A DNA stretch of 64,000 nt from UBA6055 sp965214085 (GTDB lineage: Bacteria; Chloroflexota; Anaerolineae; Aggregatilineales; Phototrophicaceae). The DNA is taken from the NCBI GenBank assembly GCA_965214085.1, contig OZ243937.1, positions 2,666,001 through 2,730,000 of the forward strand, in the 5' to 3' direction. The translations under genes were made by a program, and so were the position numbers. This document shows, piece after piece, positions 52,723 to 61,700 of this stretch (position 1 is the stretch's first letter; every line of letters begins with the position of its first letter). Below the pieces are notes generated by a model. It had not been told where the DNA came from. It saw nothing but the letters and a program-made list of their open reading frames with translations, and searched no databases.

Positions 52723-53255
52723 GCAAACGTCAATCACAGCGCGGCCTGGTGCTGGTGAATACCGGCGCTGGGCGCGGCAAGTCGACCTCGGCCTTCGGCG
52801 TCATCCTGCGCATGCTGGGGCGCAAGAAAAAGGTCGCGCTGATCCAATTCCTCAAGCACGAGGGCGGGCAATGGGGCGAGGTGCGCGCCCTGAAGCGTCT
52901 GGGGCTGGAACCGATCAAGACCGGCGACGGCTGGACCTGGACCAGCAAAGACCTGGACGAGACGCAGGCACGCGCTTTGCATGGCTGGGAAAAGGCGCAG
53001 GCGATTATCATGTCCGACGAATACGATCTGGTTGTGCTGGACGAGTTCACCTACCTGATGGATTTCGGCTGGCTGAATGCGGAGGCCGTCATCGACTGGC
53101 TGAAAGCGCGCAAACCGCAGCGGCAGCACCTGCTGATCACCGGACGCAACGCGCCGCCCGCCCTGATTGACTACGCCGATACCGTCAGCGAGATGGTGAA
53201 GATCAAGCACGCCTTCGACGCCGGCATCAAAGCCCGCGCCGGCATCGAATTCTAA
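52719..53255 (+). CDS. cobO: Corrinoid adenosyltransferase, CobA/CobO/BtuR type
   Basis: The 178-aa protein has the CobA P-loop NTGAGRGKSTSAFG, VALIQFLKHEGGQWGE, and VVLDEFTYLMDFGWL, and ends with the family motif IKHAFDAGIKARAGIEF. It adds the adenosyl group of ATP to reduced corrinoids, turning imported B12 into coenzyme B12. It overlaps the ATPase gene by 4 bases and closes the operon. Confidence 0.93.
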   Translation: MSKRQSQRGLVLVNTGAGRGKSTSAFGVILRMLGRKKKVALIQFLKHEGGQWGEVRALKRLGLEPIKTGDGWTWTSKDLDETQARALHGWEKAQAIIMSDEYDLVVLDEFTYLMDFGWLNAEAVIDWLKARKPQRQHLLITGRNAPPALIDYADTVSEMVKIKHAFDAGIKARAGIEF

Positions 53256-53262
53256 AGTACAT

Positions 53263-53300
53263 TTATCACGAAGACACAAAGGCACAAAGTACACAAAGGC
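53263..53300. repeat. CACGAAGACACAAAGGCAC tract
   Basis: A short fragment of the repeat tract found in family A/B elements, directly after cobO. The rest of 53301-53467 is AT-richer with nothing recognisable. Confidence 0.5.
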
Positions 53301-53467
53301 AGTGCTGTAATTCGCAGACAATTCTCCGTGCATACTTCATTTTCTCGCTAGCAACTTTGTTGAGATTTATCTGAAACGACTCACTGCATTCCGTCAAACG
53401 CGGTTTGTGCGCCGACGGGCAGCGGGTTACAATCGCTCACTGGGAAATGCACAAGGGAGCCGCAGGC

Positions 53468-54145
53468 ATGGCGCTATGGAAATCTGACGAAGAACTGTTT
53501 CAACTGGCGCGGCAGGAATTATTCCCGGCGGTCGTCGGCGATGTCATGGACAAGCTAGGTTTGCTGCGGCAATTTCTGCCACCGCAGATCAAGCCGCTGG
53601 ATTCGGCGATGGTGATCATCGGCCGGGCCATGCCAGTGCTGGAAGCTGATATCGCCGACATTGGCGCTGACGGGCCGAGCAATTCCTTTGGCTTGCTCTT
53701 CCATGCCCTGGACGCGCTGAAGCCGGACGAAGTTTATATCTGCACGGGCGCGTCGCCGAGCTACGCGCTTTGGGGCGGCTTGATGAGCACGCGGGCGCGA
53801 ATGCTGGGGGCAACTGGCGCGGTCGTCAATGGGTACTGCCGCGATACTAACGAAATTCTCGAGCTGAACTACCCGGTCTTTTCCTTCGGCGGCTACGCCC
53901 AGGATCAGGGTCCGCGCGGCAAAGTCGTCGATTACGGCCTGCCGATTGAAATGGCTGGCGTGCGCATCGAGCCGGGCGATATCGTCTTCGGCGATGTCGA
54001 CGGGGTTTGCGTCGTGCCGCGCAGCGCCGAAGTCGAGACCTTCAGCGCCGCACTGGAAAAAGCCCGCGGCGAGCAAAAAGTCCGCCAAGCCCTGGAAGCA
54101 GGGATGAGCACGGTCGAAGCCTTTGAGACATTCGGAATCATGTGA
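53468..54145 (+). CDS. RraA-like / HMG-aldolase-type family protein
   Basis: The 225-aa protein matches the RraA/demethylmenaquinone-methyltransferase-like fold: VVGDVMDKLG, ATGAVVNGYCRDTNEI (family motif GAVVDGxxRD with Asp to Asn/Tyr changes), and PGDIVFGDVDGVCVVPR. Family members act as RNase E inhibitors or as 4-hydroxy-4-methyl-2-oxoglutarate-type aldolases; the branch cannot be decided here. ATG 53468 follows AGGGAG. Confidence 0.82.
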   Translation: MALWKSDEELFQLARQELFPAVVGDVMDKLGLLRQFLPPQIKPLDSAMVIIGRAMPVLEADIADIGADGPSNSFGLLFHALDALKPDEVYICTGASPSYALWGGLMSTRARMLGATGAVVNGYCRDTNEILELNYPVFSFGGYAQDQGPRGKVVDYGLPIEMAGVRIEPGDIVFGDVDGVCVVPRSAEVETFSAALEKARGEQKVRQALEAGMSTVEAFETFGIM

Positions 54146-54152
54146 GCGCTCC

Positions 54153-54181
54153 AAAAGAAAAAGACCGGCGCAAGACCGGTC
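54153..54181 (-). terminator. Intrinsic terminator of the tRNA-Val gene
   Basis: Read leftwards, GACCGG / CCGGTC with a 7-base loop is followed by TTTTTCTTTT. It lies 26 bases past the tRNA-Val 3' end. Confidence 0.75.
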
Positions 54182-54206
54182 CCGCAGGAGTGTGCATTCG
54201 TCTGTG

Positions 54207-54279
54207 TGGGCTGTACAGGACTCGAACCTGTAACCTCCTCGACGTCAACGAGGCGCTCTGCCAGTTGAGCTAACGGCCC
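54207..54279 (-). tRNA. tRNA-Val (GAC)
   Basis: The 73-nt cloverleaf has D-stem GCTC/GAGC, anticodon arm CCTCG-TTGACGT-CGAGG giving GAC, and T-arm ACAGG-TTCGAGT-CCTGT. The acceptor stem GGGCCGT/ACAGCCC has one C-A mismatch at the fifth pair. CCA is not encoded. Confidence 0.92.
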
Positions 54280-54342
54280 CAAACCCACCCCGAGTATACC
54301 CGATTTCGCGCCGCTTGCAAGGGAAAGCCGGCACTGCGATAC

Positions 54343-54480
54343 CAGGACAATCGCATCAAAATCCATAAATGGCGAATTTTTCATCAAACAAACTATTGTA
54401 GGGGCGCGCCATTGGCTCGCCCGTCGATGACATGGCAAACATTGGCAAGGAAGACAATTTGGGGCGACCGCCTACACATT
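54343..54480. mobile_element. Family A left-end fragment
   Basis: CAGGACAATCGCATCAAAAT is followed by a TTGTAGGGGCGCGCC / GGCTCGCCC hairpin. The right end is missing before the J-domain gene promoter at 54510. Confidence 0.5.
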
Positions 54481-54509
54481 TCGTAGCATGCGAATGGCCT
54501 GCCTGCTGT

Positions 54510-54539
54510 TTGACAAAGTCCACGCTCGCGCCGTATCAT
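54510..54539 (+). promoter_or_regulatory. Sigma70-type promoter of the J-domain gene
   Basis: Perfect TTGACA (54510-54515), 18-base spacer and TATCAT (54534-54539) place the transcript start near 54546. This rules out an upstream ATG at 54488 as start. Confidence 0.65.
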
Positions 54540-54571
54540 TGCGCCATCGCCCGTTGAGCCAGAGGTCACTC

Positions 54572-55375
54572 GTGTCCAGCGCCCTCGCCCAAGCCATACG
54601 GCTGCGCTTCGCCGACATCCAGGATGTCAAATTCGCCAGCACGCGCCGGGCCGCCGCGCTGACATCGCTCAATCACGAGCCGGACATCGCCGTCGAGACC
54701 TGGATGAACAGCCGGCTCTACATCTACCTCTGCGGCAATGCGCCCAAGTCGCGCGGCATCAAAGCCATCCTGAAGCAGAATACCAACTCCAGTGTCGGAT
54801 CGCTGTTTCTGCTTGACCTGGCGCTGCTGCCCGATGATGGCTATTGCGGCAAGCTGCCAACCTGGCAGGACGACCTGCGCGCGCTGAATCTGGGCGCCAT
54901 CCACGCATACGAGTGGCGCGAGGGCGAGCTGCGCTTGATCCAGGTCAATATAGACGAGACGCCGCAGCGCAATATCTTCACCGTCTGGCATACGCGCGAC
55001 TTTCCGCTGGATGCTCTTGCCGTCCGGCGGCGCGAATACCAAACCAATATCCGCGGCAACTGGGCGGTCGGGGACATCACGTCGCCGCAATTCAAGCGTC
55101 AAATCAGCGACGAGCGGGCGCAGCAGCGTTTTCACTATCGCACGCGGGGGACGCAGGCGCTGGATGTGCCGGCTGCCGAGCAGATTAGCGCGGCTTACCT
55201 GGCGCTGGAGATCGAAGTGGGCGCGGGCCAGGCAGCGGTGAAAGAGGCTTTCCGCAAGCTGGCGCGCCAATACCATCCCGATGTCAGCCCGCACGAAACC
55301 GCCGAAGCCGAGCGCCGCTTCAAAGAAGTCCAATCAGCCTACGATAAGATCAAGTCGCACCGCCGTTGGCCTTAG
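54572..55375 (+). CDS. Protein with C-terminal DnaJ domain
   Basis: The 267-aa protein has an N-terminal part of about 200 residues that I do not recognise (MNSRLYIYLCGNAPKSRG region). A C-terminal J domain follows with the HPD motif near residue 235 (AFRKLARQYHPDVSPHETAEAE). It could deliver a bound client to DnaK. J domains are usually N-terminal, so this order is less common. GTG 54572 follows AGAGG. Confidence 0.75.
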   Translation: MSSALAQAIRLRFADIQDVKFASTRRAAALTSLNHEPDIAVETWMNSRLYIYLCGNAPKSRGIKAILKQNTNSSVGSLFLLDLALLPDDGYCGKLPTWQDDLRALNLGAIHAYEWREGELRLIQVNIDETPQRNIFTVWHTRDFPLDALAVRRREYQTNIRGNWAVGDITSPQFKRQISDERAQQRFHYRTRGTQALDVPAAEQISAAYLALEIEVGAGQAAVKEAFRKLARQYHPDVSPHETAEAERRFKEVQSAYDKIKSHRRWP

Positions 55376-55416
55376 CCCGCTGCGACTGTAATCCAGCCGG
55401 GCGGCTGGCTTGCGAG

Positions 55417-55489
<73 letters not shown>

Positions 55490-55520
55490 GTGATGCCGCC
55501 TTGATCTGAGAGCGGGTGAG

Positions 55521-55591
55521 AGCGGGTAACGGGATTCGAACCCGTACTGACACCTTGGAAGGGTGGAGTGCTACCGTTACACCATACCCGC
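55521..55591 (-). tRNA. tRNA-Gly (TCC)
   Basis: Acceptor GCGGGTA/TACCCGC with discriminator U, as usual for tRNA-Gly. Anticodon loop CTTCCAA gives TCC, and the T-arm is CGGGTTCGAATCCCG. CCA is not encoded. Confidence 0.93.
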
Positions 55592-55595
55592 GCAG

Positions 55596-55669
55596 TCGGG
55601 GCGCCCGGATTTGAACCGGGGGCCTCACGGACCCAAACCGTGCGCGCTACCGGGCTGCGCCACGCCCCG
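55596..55669 (-). tRNA. tRNA-Pro (TGG)
   Basis: Acceptor CGGGGCG/CGCCCCG, anticodon arm CACGG-TTTGGGT-CCGTG giving TGG, and T-arm CCCGGTTCAAATCCGGG. It is 4 bases from tRNA-Gly, and the three tRNAs here (Pro-Gly-Met/Ile2) are probably one transcript. Confidence 0.93.
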
Positions 55670-55733
55670 AATACCAGTTCATCATACTCGCGCTCGGCGG
55701 CAAAGTAAAGGAATAATCGCCGCGGCGCTGCTT

Positions 55734-56213
55734 TCATTCGTCGGCTTCGTCAGCGCCAAAAAGCCCCATGAATTCGTCCACGTCCGCTTGGGAGGGCCGG
55801 GGCTTTTCTTCCTGGACGTCCGCATTGGGCGACGTGCCCGGGCGCTGCAATTCCCGCACAAATTCTTGCGCCGACAGTTGCCGCAGGCGCCGGCCCCGGG
55901 CGTAATCAGCCACTTCGCGGTCGGACGACACCACCGTCCAGCCGCTGCCAGCGCGTATTTTGCCCATGCGCCGTTTCAGCAGGGCATCGGCGTCGCTATG
56001 CTGCGCCGAGGCGAATATGACCGTGACCGAGCGACTCGACAGAGTCGACGCGCCGCCGGGCAATCCGCCGTCGAAAATGACCACGCACTTGGTCCGTTTG
56101 CGCGCCACGAAGCCTTTGAGCTTGATGACCAGCTTGGCTTCGTCATCGGGGTCGTCAAGCCGGATATCGGGCAGAGCCGCTATCAGATTATGCCCGTCGA
56201 TGAGGTAGGGCAT
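55734..56213 (-). CDS. NYN-domain (YacP/Rae1-like) RNase-type protein
   Basis: The 159-aa protein opens PYLIDGHNLIAALPDIRLDD, the NYN/PIN-like acidic start. CVVIFDGGLPGG and the late acidic site WTVVSSDREVADYARGR follow. Members cut RNA; YacP/Rae1 is a ribosome-associated mRNA endonuclease. The tail (from about 128) is acidic and may be disordered. It follows the kinase gene by 34 bases on the same strand. Confidence 0.83.
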   Translation of the reverse strand: MPYLIDGHNLIAALPDIRLDDPDDEAKLVIKLKGFVARKRTKCVVIFDGGLPGGASTLSSRSVTVIFASAQHSDADALLKRRMGKIRAGSGWTVVSSDREVADYARGRRLRQLSAQEFVRELQRPGTSPNADVQEEKPRPSQADVDEFMGLFGADEADE

Positions 56214-56247
56214 CAGCGCCGCTGCTGTGTGTTAGGTTCAGAATTCA

Positions 56248-57537
56248 TTACGCGCTCGCGTCGCCCGGGAAAACAGGCAGGCCCATGGTAAAGATGCTGC
56301 CGACGCCTTCGCGGCTCTCCGCTTGCAAGAAACCGCCATGCGCTTCGCAGATGGCTTTGGCCACGTATAGCCCCTGCCCCAGCCGGCTTGGCGTGGGTCC
56401 CGCGCCTGTGCCCTGTGCGCCGCGGTAGAAGCGCTCGAAGATATGCGGCAGGTCAGCCGGGCTGATGCCGCTGCCGTCGTCGCTGACGCTGATGACGGCG
56501 AAGCGCTTGCCCTGGCGAGTTTCGCTGCGAGCGGCCAGCGCTACGTAGCCGCCCTCCTGATTGTAATCGGCGCCATTAAGAACCAGATGCCCCAGCGCCC
56601 ACTGCAGACGCGTATCGTCGCCGCGCAGTTTCACGCTGGAAAAGTCGCGCGTCATCACCAGCAGGTCGATGCCGCGGCTTCTGATATCGGCGCCGATGCC
56701 ATTGACCACCGACCAGACGACGCCCTCAGCCGACAGCGGCTCGCGTTTGACCTCGAAGCTGCCGGCCTTCATGCGGCCGATATCGTGCAGCTCCAGCGCC
56801 AGCTGATCCAGAATATCAACATTGTTGAGCAGCTTCTCCAGCAGCCGCTGGTTGACGGCGCTGTCTTCCGGCTGCCCGCTGAGTAATTCGGCCGCCAGTT
56901 TGATGACGTTGACGGGCTTATCGATTTCTTCAGCGATGTGCCGAACGAAGCCGTCTTTGAGCCGCTCAGCCAGCGCGTCATAGGTGACATCACGCAAGAT
57001 GATGACGGTGCCGATGCGCTGCCGATTCTCGTCGCCGACCGCAATCAGCTGCGCCTGTACGATGCGGTTGTTAAGCGGCATCTCGTCCGACTCGCCCAGC
57101 GGCGTCAGCTCGGCGCGGGTCTCAAGCACATTGCGGTAGCGCTCAAACAGCGTGCCCAGCGCGCTGTCCCAGAAAGCCTTCTTGCCGCCCAGCATGGCTT
57201 CCGCCGCCTGATTCATCATGGTGACTTTGCCGTTGGGATCTTGGGTGATGATGCCTTCGTCCAGGCTGCCCAGCACCGCTTGCAGCCGCTCCAACTCGCT
57301 GGCGCGCCGGCTGTGATCGCGCTGCAGCTGCTGATAACGACGCTGCAGGCTTTCGTTCCGCGCGGATTGCTGCCCGGCTAGCGCTCGCTGCCGCTGCAAG
57401 TCTTCTTCCAGCTGCCCGCGCCGGTTCAGCCCGCGATAGAGCCGCCGAAAAAGCGACTCGCTGGCGCTGCCAAAGCGGTGAACCTCGCCTAATCCGGCGT
57501 TAAGTTCTCCATCGGTTTGGCTTGGCGCTTCGTTCAT
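56248..57537 (-). CDS. PAS-domain sensor histidine kinase-like protein with altered H-box
   Basis: The 429-aa soluble protein has an N-terminal coiled coil (about 35-90), a PAS domain (90-185), a dimerisation region, and a normal-looking ATP-binding domain with DDGSGI and RLGQGLYVAKAICEAHGG. The H-box, normally of the form F-V-x-x-x-S-H-E-L-R-T-P, reads FVRHIAEEIDKPV, so Glu203 stands at the phospho-acceptor position. A histidine lies three residues earlier (His200). No response regulator is adjacent. It may signal without classical phosphotransfer. Confidence 0.78.
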   Translation of the reverse strand: MNEAPSQTDGELNAGLGEVHRFGSASESLFRRLYRGLNRRGQLEEDLQRQRALAGQQSARNESLQRRYQQLQRDHSRRASELERLQAVLGSLDEGIITQDPNGKVTMMNQAAEAMLGGKKAFWDSALGTLFERYRNVLETRAELTPLGESDEMPLNNRIVQAQLIAVGDENRQRIGTVIILRDVTYDALAERLKDGFVRHIAEEIDKPVNVIKLAAELLSGQPEDSAVNQRLLEKLLNNVDILDQLALELHDIGRMKAGSFEVKREPLSAEGVVWSVVNGIGADIRSRGIDLLVMTRDFSSVKLRGDDTRLQWALGHLVLNGADYNQEGGYVALAARSETRQGKRFAVISVSDDGSGISPADLPHIFERFYRGAQGTGAGPTPSRLGQGLYVAKAICEAHGGFLQAESREGVGSIFTMGLPVFPGDASA

Positions 57538-57680
57538 CTTGGCTCGATTCAGTCGCTGGTACGACTATAACCAGCATAAATCGCTGCCGCGCATACGCTC
57601 CAGTCTGCCCAGCCGCGCGGCGCTCTACCGCTTGATTATAGTCAAGGTCGCACTCCGCCGCAGACTGCAGCGGGCGCAGA

Positions 57681-57708
57681 TTGCAAGCACCCTTAGATAG
57701 GCTATCAT
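57681..57708 (+). promoter_or_regulatory. Promoter of the NERD-like gene
   Basis: TTGCAA (57681-57686), 16-base spacer and TATCAT (57703-57708). The transcript would begin near 57715, favouring ATG 57752 over the TTG at 57719 as start. Confidence 0.5.
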
Positions 57709-57751
57709 CGTAGAAGAGTTGGCGCCAAATACGAGTCGCGAGCAGTTGCCG

Positions 57752-58492
57752 ATGCAAAATGTCGCCCCCACACGCAGCTTAACCCGACGCTCCCGCGATT
57801 TGCAGGTCGTGGCGGCGCTGGTATTTCTGCTGGGCGCCGCGTTGGTGGTGGCCGGCATCGCCATGCACGTTTTCACCTTGGTGGTGCCCTTCAATCGCGG
57901 CTACGACAGCTATGATTTGACGCGCAAGTCGCTGATGCTGATCGGCGCGGCCTTCGGCCTGGGGTCGCTGCTGATGGCGCTGCGGGCGGTCACCTGGCGC
58001 AGGGACAATAGCACCGCCTACGAATTAGGCGAGCAGCTGGCTGCTCAGTTGGATCAGCGTTACGTCTTCATCCGCAACATCAGCAAGCGCACAACCGGCT
58101 ACGTGGACGCGGCGCTGGTCAGCCAACACGGTGTGCTGGCGCTGCGCATCACTCGGCGGCGGGGTCATTTCTTCAATGAAGGCGGCCAATGGCTGCGGCG
58201 GCGGCGCACCGGCAAGTGGCGCCCCATGCGCTGGAACCCCACGCGCGAGGCTGCGGGCGCGGCTATCAAGCTCAAGGCGCACCTGCAAGATTACGAGCTG
58301 GCGCAGATACCGCTCTATGCCGCGGTCGTCTTCATGCGAGACGCGCCCGAAGTCCAACTGAAATTGCAGCAGCCGGCACTGCCGGTGGTCCACGCCAGCC
58401 GGCTCATCGCCGATTTGAACGAGACCTATTTCGCCGAAGAGCGGCTGCCAGCGCAGACCGTGCAAGAAGTTGTCAACCTGCTGTATCACTAG
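57752..58492 (+). CDS. Membrane protein with NERD-like domain
   Basis: The 246-aa protein has two membrane segments (VVAALVFLLGAALVVAGIAM and LMLIGAAFGLGSLLMALRA). A cytosolic domain with the NERD pattern follows: VDAALVSQHGVLALRITRR, a Trp in the GGQWLRRRRTGKW region, and NPTREAAGAAIKLKAHL. NERD domains are nuclease-related, but the key acidic residues are not all clear here, so activity is uncertain. Its stop is 10 bases before the mobile element at 58503. Confidence 0.6.
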   Translation: MQNVAPTRSLTRRSRDLQVVAALVFLLGAALVVAGIAMHVFTLVVPFNRGYDSYDLTRKSLMLIGAAFGLGSLLMALRAVTWRRDNSTAYELGEQLAAQLDQRYVFIRNISKRTTGYVDAALVSQHGVLALRITRRRGHFFNEGGQWLRRRRTGKWRPMRWNPTREAAGAAIKLKAHLQDYELAQIPLYAAVVFMRDAPEVQLKLQQPALPVVHASRLIADLNETYFAEERLPAQTVQEVVNLLYH

Positions 58493-58502
58493 GAGCCGAC
58501 CG

Positions 58503-58767
58503 CAGGGCAGTCGCATCAAAATGGTAGTGACTGAAATGGCGCAAATTCGAAGGGAAAATCAAACACAGAGTTCACAGAGAGCGCCGAGAAAAGCAATAAT
58601 GGATGCTTGCGTCATAAGTCAGGAATGATTTTGAGGAATATATGCAGGCATTTTGATGCTTCTTGCCGTACTCCAGTCCATCGACTGCTTTGAAAAGTCG
58701 TCTAAACACCTAAATCTCTGTGCCCTCTGTGTTCTATGTGGATAAAATATTTGAAGCGATTGCCCTG
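58503..58767. mobile_element. Family A element with perfect 10-bp target duplication, inserted before addB
   Basis: This 265-bp copy has ends CAGGGCAGTCGCATCAAAAT and TTTGAAGCGATTGCCCTG, flanked by identical 10-mers GAGCCGACCG at 58493-58502 and 58768-58777. It is the reverse-oriented twin of 37894-38157. It separates the NERD-like gene from addB, which before insertion were about 14 bases apart. Confidence 0.9.
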
Positions 58768-58776
58768 GAGCCGACC

Positions 58777-61700
58777 GTGACCGCAACCCTGCACCTGGCG
58801 CCAGTCGGGCGCGACAAAACCGAGCAAGCCATCAGGCTGCTGCGCCAATTGATGCTGGTACGCGGCGGCGCGCTGCCCAAGATCTGGGTCTTGCTGGCCA
58901 CGCGGCGGCAGGAATTGAGTTTTCGTCAAGTCCTGATTGAGACCGACAGCAGCCAAAGCGTCTACTTTAATATCGAATTCTTCAACTTCTATTCGCTGAA
59001 TGCGCGCCTGCTCAAGATCGCCGCAACGCCCGTGCGGCGGCTGGACCGGCTGACGCGCCACAATCTGCTGCGCCAACTGCTGGCGGATATGCTGGCGGCT
59101 GGGGAACTGAGTTTCTTCCAGCGCATCGCCACGACGCGCGGTTTTGTGACGATCATGACAGAGCTGATCGACGAGCTTAAGCAGAGCCGCGTCGATGTGG
59201 CTGATTTCGCCGCCGCCGCGCGCAGCGAAAAAGACCGCGAGATCGCCGCCATCTACCGCCGCTACCAAGACAGCTTGCGCCAGAGCGACCTGGCCGATGT
59301 CGAAGGCGAAGGCTGGCTGGCACTGGCCACTCTGCAGAAGCGCCGCGACCTCAGCGCCGATGTCGATCTGCTGCTGGTGGACGGCTACGATCAATTCACG
59401 CCGGTGCAGGCGCAGCTGCTGGCCGAGCTGTCGCGCTCGCGAATGCCGGTCCATATCACGCTGACATCGCTCGCAGGCGAGGACACAAGCCGCCTGCCCC
59501 GCCGCAGTATGCTGGCGCGCCAAGGGCTGGAAAGCGCGTTTGCCGCCGCCGGCGTCGAACTGAGACAGCGAGAGGTCGAAGCGGCTGCCGACAGTCGCCC
59601 GCCGGATCTGCAGGAGTTGAGCGCCAAATTATTCCGCGGCCTGCCCTCCCGGCGCAGCGGCGAGGCTATCAGGCTGATCGCCCTGCCCGACCCGGCTGAC
59701 GAGGTCAAAGCCGTCTTGCGCAGCGTCAAGCGGCTGCTGCTCCGCGGCGCGCGTGCCGATGACATCCTGATTGCCCTGCGCGATTGGGAACGCTACGCCA
59801 CTTACTTTGAGACGGGCCGCGAGGAATACAAGCTGCCGCTGCTGCTGCAATACGAAGGCGCCCACCATCGCGCGCCCGTGATCGCCGCCCTGCTCGACCT
59901 GATAAGCCTGGCGCCGCGCTTCCGCCGCCGCGACCTGCTGGATGCGCTGCGCTCGCCCTATATCGATTCGGGCTTGTCGCTGGAGCAGATCGACCTGCTG
60001 GACAGAATCAGCCAGGAGCAGCAATTCTTGGGCGGGGGCGAAGGCGACTGGCTGGAGATCGTCAGCCTGGCGCAGCAGCGCAGCGACGATACCAGCAACG
60101 AAGCCAGCGACGAAGTCAAATGGACCGCCTTAAGCGCTGGGCAAGCTGAGGGGCTGGCGACGACGCTGAGGGCGTTTATCCGCGCTGTCAGCCCGCCTGA
60201 TAGCGCCCGCCTGCCCGAGTACATTCGTTGGCTGGCGGATTTGCTAGGCGCCGACCCGCAGAGCGCCGCGGAAACCGAGAGCAGCGCCAACTCGCTGAAT
60301 ATCATCATCCGCGCCTGGGAGCACCATCGCGACAACCCGGCTATTGTCCAGCGCGACATCAACGCGCTCAAGGGCTTAAAACGCATCATGCGCGATATGC
60401 TCGCCAGCGATGCCGTCCTGCGCACCACATTTCAGCAGCATCAGCCGATTGCATGGCGGCGATTCCGCGCCGATTTGACCCACGCTTTGCAGACACATTC
60501 CCATCAGAGCCCCGGGCAATCGCGACAAGGCCAGGTGCTGGTGACCACCGCCAGCGAAGCGCGCGGCTTGCCCCACGCGCATGTCTTCATTCCGGGCTTG
60601 GCGGAGGGCGTATTCCCGGCCGAAGCCAGCGAAGACCCGCTCTACCTGGATTCCGAACGCGAGCAATTACAGCAGCGGGGCGTTCGGCTGGAAACGCGGG
60701 CCGAGCGCATTGACGACCGCGGCCTCTTCTACGAATTAATCAGCCTTCCGCGCCGCAGCCTGACCCTGTCGCGGCCGACATTTCAAACCGGGCGCGTCTG
60801 GATCGAGAGCCATCTGTGGCGGGCGGTCGCAGAAGTCTTCGAAGATCTGCCGCTGGAAACGCGACCGGTTGGCGCCGTGATCGAGCCGGCTGAAGCCGCC
60901 AACAGCGCAGAGCTGATGCTGGCGCTGGCCGACCAACTCAACCAGCCGGACGCCGCCGACGGCGAAACGGCTCTGCGAGCAAGGAATTGGCTATTGGCAC
61001 AAACCCGTCATGCCGCAAACTGGCGCCGGCTAGAGCGTCGCCGCGGCATCGAGCTGAGACGCTTGTCCAATGCGCCCTACGACCACTACAGCGGCCTGCT
61101 GTCCCGGCCTGAGCTGCTGGCGCAGACGGCGCGGCTGCTGGGCGCGGAACAGGTCTGGAGCGCCTCGCGCCTCAAAGACTACGGCTTGTGCGGCTTTCGC
61201 TACTTCGCCAAGCGTCTTTTGCGGCTGGAAGAAACGGCCGAGCCCGAAGCCGGCGTCGACGCCCTGCAGCTGGGGTCGCTCAACCACAGCATCCTGGAGC
61301 AGACCTATAAGCGCATTGCCGAGCGCGAGCTGGATGTCAGCGAAAAGAATCTCGACGAGGCCCTGCAAATCTTCGCGGAGGTTTCGTCTGAGGTTTTACG
61401 GCAAGCGCCGGCTGATCTCAAGTTCCGCGCGACAGCCACTTGGCAGCAGGAGCAAGCGATTCTGGTCACGCGGCTCAAAGCGCTGATTCGTAAGGACTTT
61501 TCGGCGAAAAGCCCGCTAAATAAGTTTGGCGGTACGCGCCGCGTCGAGCAACTGGAGCGCTACTTCAGCGAGGTTTCAATCGACATGCCCGGGGGCATGG
61601 CGCCTCTGCGCGTGAACGGCTTCATCGACCGCATTGACCGGGCTGACGAGCGGCTCATTGTGGTTGACTACAAAAGCGGCTCCACCAAGATTAACCGCGC

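Noticed and set aside
58720..58776. Upstream extension of addB
   Set aside because: Those codons are the right end of a mobile element; the GTG at 58777 with GGAG upstream is the native start.
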